Assembly: GCA_043767025.1 (NCBI GenBank)
Contig: JAYUHK010000023.1
Location: 1-9,527, forward strand
Source: JAYUHK01 sp043767025
Lineage (GTDB): Bacteria > Bacteroidota > Bacteroidia > Chitinophagales > Saprospiraceae
Length of the DNA: 9,527 bases
Direction: 5' to 3'
Part shown: one piece after another, positions 1 through 6,225 of the stretch
Layout of the letters: each line of letters begins with the position of its first letter
Numbering within the stretch: the stretch's first letter is position 1
Notes under the pieces: generated by a model
Databases searched by the model: none
What the model was told of the DNA's origin: nothing
Seen by the model: the letters and a program-made list of their open reading frames with translations, nothing else
Translations under genes and position numbers: made by a program

Positions 1-189
1 ATCGTAGGTACTCATAATTTTATTTTTAGTGCTTGAAGGAATATTTTTGATAGTTTCAACGATTTCTGCTGCCGTAAAGTCAGACGTTTGTAGGGTATAG
101 ATTATGATGGTCGTGATGAAATTATTCGACAAATATGGGTTTATACTGGTCAAAATTCGCTCAAAATTCTTCGCTAATTGCTTACACAC
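1..189 (-). pseudogene. Partial open frame, possible Rpn-family C-terminal remnant
   Basis: Reading the minus strand, 63 codons are open from a GTG at 189 to the window edge. Stop codons lie in frame at 202-204 and 211-213, so nothing longer can start upstream, and dnaB ends only about 125 bases before. The peptide contains NFERILTSINPYLSNN, a hydrophobic stretch FITTIIIYTL, then EIVETIKNIP and KIMSTYD at the edge. This order resembles the region before the glycine-rich tail of Rpn/YhgA-like PD-(D/E)XK 'transposase-like' proteins, in which a similar M(S/T)T motif is followed by EG/KG repeats. The similarity is from memory and not verified. If correct, the N-terminal nuclease domain is missing, so this is a truncated remnant. 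It could instead be a short unknown gene with a GTG start, or chance. Confidence 0.35.
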
Positions 190-314
190 GCCTCTGTGTC
201 TTTATACTCGTTAGGAATTGGATTGCGAATAAAAGATTTGCATACCAGAAAGTTAAAAATTAAAATTAATTTTGCATTCCTTTTACGTTTGTGTATTTAA
301 AAACTCAAAACTGT
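190..314. other. Intergenic spacer downstream of dnaB
   Basis: This stretch lies between the dnaB stop codon and the partial frame at the left edge. It holds an AT-rich run of TTAAAAATTAAAATTAA type near 252-271, common near gene ends in Bacteroidota. I see no convincing hairpin with a T-run for dnaB termination; the only small dyad is ACAC/GTGT around 184-199, which is too weak to call. Confidence 0.4.
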
Positions 315-1883
315 CTAAAACGGAATATCTTCATCGTTCATTCGCGACGGGCGAGTGATGATGTTGGAGTTGGCGTTGGAGGAAAAAGCTCCGTCTTCCG
401 CACCAGACGGCAAAAAGCCCGCAAAGTCCATATCGTCCAAATTGGCGAATTTCGCAAAATGGTCTATAAATTTCAGTTTTATCGTTTCCAAAGCACCGTT
501 GCGGTGCTTGGCGATAATGATTTCGGCAATTCCTTTCAGCGACTGCCCTTCTTCGTCCTCCAAAATCTGATAGTATTCGGGACGATAAATGAACGAAACA
601 ATATCTGCATCTTGCTCGATAGCTCCCGACTCTCGCAAATCCGACAACATCGGACGCTTCGCTCCACCACGCGTTTCGACCGCACGGCTGAGCTGCGAAA
701 GCGCAATCACAGGTACGTTGAGTTCTTTTGCTAATCCTTTGAGCGACCGCGAAATATTTGCAATTTCCTGCTCGCGGTTGCCGCCTCCGCGATTGTTTTC
801 GCTCGTCCCCGTCATCAGTTGTAGGTAATCAATAATGATGAGGTCAATGTTGTGTTGCATTTTGAGGCGGCGACATTTAGCCCGCAATTCAAAAATATTG
901 ATGGACGGCGTGTCGTCAATATAAAGCGGAGCTGCGCTCATTTTTTCAATCGCCGACTGGAGTTGTTGCCATTCGTAAGGCTCCATTTTGGCGGTGCGCA
1001 GCTTGCTTCCAGCTATTTCTGCCTCCATCGAAACCAAACGCTGTACCAACTGCACGCTCGACATCTCCAACGAAAACAAGGCTACTCCGCGCCCGTAATC
1101 CATCGCCGCATTGCGCGCAATCGCCAGTACCAACGAAGTTTTTCCCATACCCGGACGAGCTGCCATAATGATTAGGTCGGAGGGTTGCCAGCCCGAAGTC
1201 ACGCGGTCGAGTGCTGTAAAGCCCGATTCGATACCCGTCAAACCTGCTTCTTTTTTGGAAAGTTCGTCGAGTTGCTTCATTAGGCGTGCCGTGAGCGTAC
1301 CCATATCCACCGCGCTGCGGTTGAGGTTTTGTTGCATAATGTTGAACAAACCTTTTTCGGCATCGTCGAGCAACTGGAACACGTCCGTTGAGTCCTCGTA
1401 AGCGTCGTGGATAGTATTAGTCGAAATTTTTATCAGCTCTCGCTGAATGTATTTTTGAGCTACAATTCGGGCGTGGTACTCGATGTTGGCAGCCGACGCT
1501 ATTCGGTTGGTCAGTTCTACGAGATAATAGCTGCCGCCGATTTGTTCTAAATCTTCGGTTTTTCGCAGTTCTTCGGTCACGGTAAGCAAATCGACTGGAT
1601 TGCTGCGCTCAAACAGCCGAAGCATGGCGCGATAAATCAACTCGTGGGACTCCAAATAGAAACTTTCGGGTCGCAAAATATCCAAAATCTGTGGCAGCGC
1701 GTCTTTGTCCAACATCAAAGCTCCGAGTACCGCCTCTTCGAGCGGCAACGCTTGGGGCTGGACTTTGCCCAACACCGATTCGCCATTGGTGCGTGGAGGA
1801 GGTTTATTAGAACGGCGGTTGGTGGAGCTGCTGCTGCTGCCGTCGGATTTGTAATTGTTGTTGCTTTTGTTTTGTTCTGCCAT
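315..1883 (-). CDS. dnaB: Replicative DNA helicase DnaB
   Basis: Hexameric ATP-driven helicase that unwinds DNA at the replication fork and recruits primase. The 522-residue protein has the DnaB N-terminal helical domain (about 44-145, beginning PLEEAVLGALMLDKDA), a linker, and the RecA-like C-terminal domain (about 215-480). Visible motifs are Walker A ARPGMGKTS (242-250), Walker B LIIIDYLQL (348-356), the SQLSR segment (396-400) and SDLRESGAIEQDAD (414-427), which carries the conserved arginine region. It is longer than the ~470 residues of E. coli DnaB because of a disordered Ser/Asn/Arg-rich N-terminus (1-40, with a run of five Ser) and a C-terminal tail after about 485. That tail ends NDEDIPF, very like the SSB C-terminal tip. 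No intein is present. The ATG at 1883 lies about 44 nt after the predicted transcription start. Transcribed alone. Confidence 0.97.
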   Translation of the reverse strand: MAEQNKSNNNYKSDGSSSSSTNRRSNKPPPRTNGESVLGKVQPQALPLEEAVLGALMLDKDALPQILDILRPESFYLESHELIYRAMLRLFERSNPVDLLTVTEELRKTEDLEQIGGSYYLVELTNRIASAANIEYHARIVAQKYIQRELIKISTNTIHDAYEDSTDVFQLLDDAEKGLFNIMQQNLNRSAVDMGTLTARLMKQLDELSKKEAGLTGIESGFTALDRVTSGWQPSDLIIMAARPGMGKTSLVLAIARNAAMDYGRGVALFSLEMSSVQLVQRLVSMEAEIAGSKLRTAKMEPYEWQQLQSAIEKMSAAPLYIDDTPSINIFELRAKCRRLKMQHNIDLIIIDYLQLMTGTSENNRGGGNREQEIANISRSLKGLAKELNVPVIALSQLSRAVETRGGAKRPMLSDLRESGAIEQDADIVSFIYRPEYYQILEDEEGQSLKGIAEIIIAKHRNGALETIKLKFIDHFAKFANLDDMDFAGFLPSGAEDGAFSSNANSNIITRPSRMNDEDIPF

Positions 1884-1929
1884 TTCTTTTAGTGTCGAAA
1901 AATTATTTTCATAAAAATAATTTGCCCCA

Positions 1930-1957
1930 CAAAGATACGATTTTGATACGAAACAAA
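1930..1957 (-). promoter_or_regulatory. Predicted dnaB promoter (Bacteroidota type)
   Basis: The minus strand reads TATCTTTG at 1937-1930, matching the TAnnTTTG -7 box used by the Bacteroidota primary sigma factor. A TTTG at 1957-1954 can serve as the -33 element, but the 16-nt spacer is shorter than the usual ~19. The start of transcription would be near 1927. Confidence 0.6.
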
Positions 1958-1990
1958 GCTACTGGATTTTTTTTGCCTAAAAAATATAGC

Positions 1991-2032
1991 AAAAAAAAGC
2001 ATCGGATTCAAACTTTCGTTTGAACCCGATGC
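1991..2032 (-). terminator. Intrinsic terminator of paaA
   Basis: A 15-bp stem (arms 1999-2013 and 2018-2032, GCATCGG.../...CCGATGC) has one G:T-type mismatch and a 4-nt loop. On the minus strand it is followed at once by eight T residues (1998-1991). It lies 50 nt after the paaA stop, so it ends the paaA transcript and insulates dnaB. Confidence 0.9.
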
Positions 2033-2081
2033 ACACTTTCAACAGGTTTTAACTAAACTTGGTATTAGGCTAAGGCGAATT

Positions 2082-3059
2082 TTAGGCAACTTGCGTTTGC
2101 GCTAAAACTTTTTCTTGATGGATTCTTTCTTCTTTTTTGGCGGCGTAGGCGGAGGCAGCTTCGCGCACCCACGCGCCTTGCTCGTAGGCATCGCGACGGG
2201 CTTTTACACGCTGTTGGTTGCAGGGTCCGTTGCCTTTCACGACTGCCCAAAACTCTGCCCAGTTGATTGCGCCGAAGTCATAATGTTGGGTTGCTTCGTT
2301 CCATTTCAAGTCTGGGTCGGGAACGGTAAGTCCCAAAAATTCCACTTGCGGCACCGTAGTATCAATAAATTTCTGGCGCAATTCGTCGTTTGTGAAGCGT
2401 TTTATTTTCCATTTCATACTTTGCACGGTGTTGGGAGAGTCGTCGTCGGTCGGTCCAAACATCATCACGGAGGGCATCCACCAGCGATTGAGTGCGTCTT
2501 GCGCCATCGCTTTTTGCTCCGCAGAACCTCTGGCGAGGGTCGTCATTATCTCGAAGCCTTGTCGTTGGTGGAAACTTTCTTCCTTGCAGACGCGCACCAT
2601 CGCGCGGGCATAAGGTCCGTAGGAACTGCGACAAAGCGGCACTTGATTCATAATAGCAGCGCCGTCCACGAGCCAGCCGACTGCGCCCATATCCGCCCAA
2701 GTGAGCGTCGGATAATTGAAAATACTCGAATATTTGGCTTTGCCAGAGTGTAGCTCCTCGTACATAGTGTCGCGGTCTGCATCGAGTGTTTCGGCGGCAC
2801 TGTATAGGTAAAGTCCGTGTCCAGCTTCGTCTTGAACCTTGGCGAGGAGAGTAGTTTTGCGGCGCATAGAAGGCGCGCGCGTGACCCAATTTCCTTCGGG
2901 CAACATTCCGACTATTTCGGAGTGCGCGTGCTGCGAAATCTGGCGAATCAGAGTCCGGCGATAGTTGTCGGGCATCCAGTCGCGCGGCTCGATTTTTATT
3001 TCGGCATCTATTTTTGCTTGGAAGCGAGCTTCCAAGTCGTGTTCGAGAGGTGTTTTCAT
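2082..3059 (-). CDS. paaA: Phenylacetyl-CoA 1,2-epoxidase catalytic subunit PaaA
   Basis: Catalytic di-iron subunit of the ring-1,2-phenylacetyl-CoA epoxidase (PaaABC(D)E), which inserts one oxygen into the ring of phenylacetyl-CoA, the committed step of aerobic phenylacetate degradation. The 325-residue protein is full length (E. coli PaaA is about 309). Ferritin-like ligand motifs are visible: HSEIVG (E48), DEAGHG (E78, H81), VDGA (D132) and EESFHQ (E161, H164). Conserved family stretches such as PEGNWVTRAPS and GPCNQQRV are present. Assignment of the six ligands is inferred from family spacing. The gene is GC-rich compared with the block upstream. Notably, paaB and paaC, its structural partners and normally next in the operon, are absent; dnaB follows a strong terminator. 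No TAnnTTTG promoter is seen in the 99 nt upstream, so it may rely on read-through or on a promoter of another class. Confidence 0.95.
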   Translation of the reverse strand: MKTPLEHDLEARFQAKIDAEIKIEPRDWMPDNYRRTLIRQISQHAHSEIVGMLPEGNWVTRAPSMRRKTTLLAKVQDEAGHGLYLYSAAETLDADRDTMYEELHSGKAKYSSIFNYPTLTWADMGAVGWLVDGAAIMNQVPLCRSSYGPYARAMVRVCKEESFHQRQGFEIMTTLARGSAEQKAMAQDALNRWWMPSVMMFGPTDDDSPNTVQSMKWKIKRFTNDELRQKFIDTTVPQVEFLGLTVPDPDLKWNEATQHYDFGAINWAEFWAVVKGNGPCNQQRVKARRDAYEQGAWVREAASAYAAKKEERIHQEKVLAQTQVA

Positions 3060-3095
3060 CGTTCTTTTTTATAAAATTATCGCTTTCGACAGCTC

Positions 3096-3124
3096 GCAGC
3101 GTTTATCGTAGGCTGCTTTTTTTT
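3096..3124 (+). terminator. Weak hairpin with T-run between nuclease gene and paaA
   Basis: GCAGC (3096-3100) pairs with GCTGC (3112-3116) and is followed by eight T on the plus strand (3117-3124). That is terminator-like for plus-strand transcription, although no plus-strand gene is seen. On the minus strand the T-run becomes an A-run before the stem. The stem is only 5 bp with an 11-nt loop. Confidence 0.3.
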
Positions 3125-3158
3125 GATGATTATTTTAGTTTGTGTGTTCACATATTTT

Positions 3159-3989
3159 CTACATATTTCGCTGAAAAACAGTAAAATATCCGTTTAAAAG
3201 GTGTTTAATATTGAAGATTTCAAATTGTTTTATAGTGCTTTCACTGTAGATGGCTGAAAATCTTTTTAGTGCCAATTCTTCGTCTTTTTTAGTGTGCCTC
3301 GGGACTATCAAACTAATCGTGTTTGCTTTTATTTGAGGATATTTTTGAGTATTTAAGATATTGCCTTCTGCTTTTACTTCGGTCATAATACGAAAACGCA
3401 ATTTTACAGAGGCTTTATCTACACTTCTAACTTTACTAAAACTATCTTGTTCTGAAAAAATATCTACCAATAAATCCTTAATATCTTTACCGACATCTAA
3501 CCCTTTTTCTTTTAACCTTTCCTCCAAAACTTGTTCAAAGGACTGGCTAATCAAACTATTAGTCTTTATGGTTTCAAAAAAACTTCCATGCACCAATACG
3601 ATTTTTACATTTCCTTTACTTTTGCCACGTACCAAATAAAAAACTTCTCGATTAGGGAGAGAGTAAATATTATCTCCGGCTTCTTCCATCTGTTTTTTGA
3701 TACTGCTATTTGTGTTTTTTATTACCTTTTTTATATCTTTTTGTCCCGACGGAATAGTAGAATTGAAAGACGAAACTGTATAACTTTTGCTATCTTTGAG
3801 TTCAATTAGTTCGCCGCCTGTAAAAAGTGCGTTAGAGGTATTGATTTTTATAGCCAAGTCAGGAAATTGTCCTGCATTTCGGCAAGAAACTATTGCGCTA
3901 TCAAAAGGAAATATTTCAATATTTTCTATGGTTTCAAAAAAACGTTTATTAGTTACCAAATGCCTAAAAAAATGATAAATTGAGTGCAT
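3159..3989 (-). CDS. Type II restriction endonuclease, PD-(D/E)XK type
   Basis: Predicted site-specific endonuclease partner of the methyltransferase just upstream. The 276-residue protein carries a PD-(D/E)XK signature: FPD (P43-D44), then GGELIELKDSK (59-68) supplying E63-L64-K65, followed by a conserved-looking SSFNSTIPSGQKDI (73-86). The rest is helical and charged. There is no transmembrane segment. I do not recognise its subfamily or target sequence. The identification rests on the motif plus linkage: the ATG at 3989 follows the methyltransferase TAA with no spacer (TAAATG), implying translational coupling, so the protective enzyme is made first. The gene is very AT-rich and contains an exact 17-bp direct repeat (3567-3583 and 3927-3943), both copies encoding FFETI. 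It could instead be another nuclease of this fold, but the pairing makes an R-M system most likely. Confidence 0.75.
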   Translation of the reverse strand: MHSIYHFFRHLVTNKRFFETIENIEIFPFDSAIVSCRNAGQFPDLAIKINTSNALFTGGELIELKDSKSYTVSSFNSTIPSGQKDIKKVIKNTNSSIKKQMEEAGDNIYSLPNREVFYLVRGKSKGNVKIVLVHGSFFETIKTNSLISQSFEQVLEERLKEKGLDVGKDIKDLLVDIFSEQDSFSKVRSVDKASVKLRFRIMTEVKAEGNILNTQKYPQIKANTISLIVPRHTKKDEELALKRFSAIYSESTIKQFEIFNIKHLLNGYFTVFQRNM

Positions 3990-4871
3990 TTAGTTGTTAG
4001 GATTGAAAAGGTCAAGGACTAATTTTTTGCTAATTTTTTGTTCTATTTCAAACTCATCTCCCCATATTTTGGCTAAATTTTCAGTGCAACTGTATTCTTG
4101 ATAATACTTTTGTACCAAGTCTGCCTCTCGTACATCTTTCAAACGATTTTCGATACAAGCGATATTATTAGGGTCTATTTCGACAGCGATAGAATTTCTC
4201 TGTGTTTGCAAAGCAACTACTGAAGTCGTACCCGTGCCAGCAAAAGGGTCCAAAACGGTGTCACCTACTTTGGTAGAAGTCAAAATCATTCGCAGCAACA
4301 AGGCTAACGGAGCTTGTTGTTTATGAAATCTTTCGCCGTTTTCTGCTCTGAAGGCTTCATTACCCGCAAAATATCCCGAGGTAAGTTCTCTTATGTCGTC
4401 CCAGACATCGGTAACAAAAATACCATTTTCACGCTGAAATTTATAATTAGCGGGCAGTTCGGGGTTAATTCTTAAACGATGAAATATTTTCGCTCTTTCT
4501 CCTTTGGTAGCATAAATAATCACTTGATATTGCTTGCCGTATTTGCCTTTGACAGGCACTGCGGAAGTTCTTTTTCTCCAAATAATCAGATTTTGAAACT
4601 TCCAACCTGTTTCTCTCAAAATCTGTAGCACGAACTCTGTATTTTTTTCTCTTTGCATAAAATACACACAGCCACCGTCATTTGTCAGATTATAAACAGA
4701 CTGGCAAATATCTTTCATCATTGCCCAATAGACTTCTTTTGGCATATCATCGCTATGTAAAGCGTAGTCTTTTTGCTGATTAAAAGGAGGGTCAAGGAAA
4801 GTAAAATCTACCTTTTGAGTGACTTGTTTCAGCATTTCCACACTATCCCCACAAAGTGTTTGATAAGCCAT
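3990..4871 (-). CDS. DNA methyltransferase, beta class (probable N6-adenine)
   Basis: Site-specific modification enzyme of the R-M pair, transferring methyl from S-adenosylmethionine to a base amino group. Starting at ATG 4871 it has 293 residues. Motif order is IV first (FLDPPFNQQKDY, 25-36), then a target-recognition region, motif X-like HKQQAPLALLLRMI (183-196) and motif I LDPFAGTGTTS (207-217) with following EIDPNNI (231-237). This is the beta-class order. DPPF favours N6-adenine over N4-cytosine, which usually has SPP, but does not prove it. A longer frame reaches back to 4937; its extra 22 residues overlap the membrane-protein gene and lack family sequence, so 4871 is preferred, 11 nt after that gene's stop. 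The tight spacing to both neighbours implies one mRNA. Confidence 0.92.
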   Translation of the reverse strand: MAYQTLCGDSVEMLKQVTQKVDFTFLDPPFNQQKDYALHSDDMPKEVYWAMMKDICQSVYNLTNDGGCVYFMQREKNTEFVLQILRETGWKFQNLIIWRKRTSAVPVKGKYGKQYQVIIYATKGERAKIFHRLRINPELPANYKFQRENGIFVTDVWDDIRELTSGYFAGNEAFRAENGERFHKQQAPLALLLRMILTSTKVGDTVLDPFAGTGTTSVVALQTQRNSIAVEIDPNNIACIENRLKDVREADLVQKYYQEYSCTENLAKIWGDEFEIEQKISKKLVLDLFNPNN

Positions 4872-4882
4872 ATTAATAAAAT

Positions 4883-6139
4883 TTATTTTAGTTCTGTCAA
4901 AATTAGCTGTTGATATGCTTGCCAATCCCAATCCCACTTACCGTAAAAGCAACTGTCATAAGAAAATGTAAGTTTTATCGTATATAGGCATAAAACAAAC
5001 ATTAAAGCGTATAAAGTCTTGCTATTCAGTATTTTAAGTACATGAAATAATGAATATATGAATACTGGCAAAATATCTACAAATCCCCTATGCCCAAATC
5101 CACAACCCAAAGTGTAAGACCACCAACTTGCGTACATAATCGTATAAATTGATAGCAGTAAAATAGGCAAATAACCTACTTTTTTTAGGCGTTCAAATTT
5201 CAGAATTATTACCACAAAAAGCACCGCTAAAATCGGAGCGTACAAAAATAAGCCGTTGTTAGGCGCAAAAAGTATTTCGAGTATTTTAGGATTGTTCAAA
5301 TATGTAAATCCTTCATTTTGGTATGAGTTGGCTTTCCAACTTCCAAAAGCGTAATTGTTATACATCAGTTGAGGCAAAAATAATAAGGTCGAATAAATAA
5401 TTGTAAGAATTATATTTGAAGTATTTACCAAATTTCGCATTCTTATAACAAATTCGTTCTTACTCGCTACATCAAAAAATACCAGCGTTGGCACCAAAAA
5501 AACTATATTTATCGGTCTTACTATTAAGATTATCAGGCTTATCAATATTAGTCGATGACTAAAAATTTTCTTGGAAAGCAAAAAAAGTAGTATTGCAAAC
5601 AAAGAAAAGGAATAAATATGGGACATTCCAGTTTCCCAAATGGCGTAATATAATAAGTTAGTACCTGATGTCGCAAAAAGCAGTGTAAGCGCAATTTTTT
5701 CTTGATTTTTAGTATTATTTAGTAATTTATAAATAAAAAATAATCCAAGAACGAAATAAAAAGACGCGGCTACATCTATCGCTTGATGAAAAATTATGTC
5801 ATAGCCACTTTTCTGACCCAACTGACTGCCCACCAAACACGCGGTTATCCAAAAAGGACTTTGCAGCAGCGAAACTCCGTAAGGATATTTAGTAATAATT
5901 TTATTATTTTCCTTATCGACTGCAAATCCATTTTTTGTTTTATAATCTACGCTGTCGGGAAAATTAAGTGCGTCAAACCTATAAATAAACAGAGCAGGAA
6001 GATACACATTATAGCCGGCTTTGTCTGCCCAAATCTCGCTGTGATAATCAAATATTCCTGCCCGCGAATGTCTATTCAAAGATAAAAATGTAAAAAAGGT
6101 GAAAATTAGCAACCAGTAAGCTATCTCTTTTTTATTCAT
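4883..6139 (-). CDS. Multi-pass membrane protein, GT-C glycosyltransferase-like
   Basis: Probable inner-membrane glycosyltransferase using a lipid-linked sugar donor; acceptor unknown. From ATG 6139 it has 418 residues and roughly 10-11 hydrophobic segments, the first at about 6-20, then clusters around 118-139, 147-165, 172-222, 242-258, 293-315, 323-340 and 355-392. A loop after the first segment carries acidic residues (IFDYHSEIWADKAGYNVYLPA, about 29-49; D31, E35, D39), the place where GT-C enzymes keep catalytic acids. A late GHRGFVDILPVF (349-360) also resembles GT-C proteins. The family is inferred from architecture, so O-antigen- or mannosyltransferase-like is as far as I can go. The frame is open to 6199, but the -7 box at 6167-6174 lies inside that extension. 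ATG 6157 remains possible. It heads the operon containing the R-M genes, which is unusual company. Confidence 0.7.
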   Translation of the reverse strand: MNKKEIAYWLLIFTFFTFLSLNRHSRAGIFDYHSEIWADKAGYNVYLPALFIYRFDALNFPDSVDYKTKNGFAVDKENNKIITKYPYGVSLLQSPFWITACLVGSQLGQKSGYDIIFHQAIDVAASFYFVLGLFFIYKLLNNTKNQEKIALTLLFATSGTNLLYYAIWETGMSHIYSFSLFAILLFLLSKKIFSHRLILISLIILIVRPINIVFLVPTLVFFDVASKNEFVIRMRNLVNTSNIILTIIYSTLLFLPQLMYNNYAFGSWKANSYQNEGFTYLNNPKILEILFAPNNGLFLYAPILAVLFVVIILKFERLKKVGYLPILLLSIYTIMYASWWSYTLGCGFGHRGFVDILPVFIYSLFHVLKILNSKTLYALMFVLCLYTIKLTFSYDSCFYGKWDWDWQAYQQLILTELK

Positions 6140-6166
6140 TGTATCAACTTTCAACATTTCCCAAAG

Positions 6167-6207
6167 CAAAGATAATCTGTTTTTTTGAATAACTAACATT
6201 CGTTAGT
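6167..6207 (-). promoter_or_regulatory. Promoter of the membrane protein-R-M operon with palindromic site over the -33 region
   Basis: A TATCTTTG -7 box lies at 6174-6167 on the minus strand, predicting a start near 6164, about 25 nt before ATG 6139. No clear TTTG -33 element exists. Its expected place is occupied by a perfect 6+6 dyad, ACTAAC (6192-6197) and GTTAGT (6202-6207), with a 4-nt centre. The minus-strand core CTAACGAATGTTAG differs at one defined position from CNAACGNNCGTTNG, which I recall as the operator consensus of the TetR-type phenylacetate repressor PaaR of Thermus. No T-run follows on the minus strand, so a terminator for paaE is less likely than an operator. Confidence 0.5.
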
Positions 6208-6225
6208 GTAAAAAATAAAAAAAAA

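Noticed and set aside
240..272. AT-rich repeated units downstream of dnaB as a CRISPR or satellite array
   Set aside because: They are short, irregular AATTAAAA runs without spacers or regular period.
291..734. 147-codon plus-strand frame over the 3' part of dnaB
   Set aside because: Antisense to the confidently identified helicase; no promoter or family resemblance.
2115..2753. 212-codon open frame on the plus strand opposite paaA
   Set aside because: It lies wholly antisense to the clear paaA gene; long antisense frames are common in GC-richer coding DNA, and the product has no recognisable motif.
2362..2889. 175-codon minus-strand frame overlapping paaA in another phase
   Set aside because: Arg/Pro-rich out-of-frame reading of paaA without any family feature.
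4872..4937. N-terminal extension of the methyltransferase to ATG 4937
   Set aside because: The added residues overlap the end of the membrane-protein gene and do not resemble methyltransferase sequence; ATG 4871 gives the normal start ahead of GDSVEML.
6140..6199. N-terminal extension of the membrane protein to ATG 6199
   Set aside because: It would place the start upstream of the TATCTTTG box at 6174-6167, so that codon would not be on the predicted mRNA.
6192..6207. Dyad as intrinsic terminator of paaE
   Set aside because: The stem is only 6 AT-rich bp and is followed on the minus strand by TATTCAAA, not a T-run.
3060..6225. Target-site duplications or inverted repeats bounding the R-M block
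   Set aside because: Only a short T7GA stretch is shared between the two junction regions (near 3118 and 6181), which is expected in AT-rich spacers.
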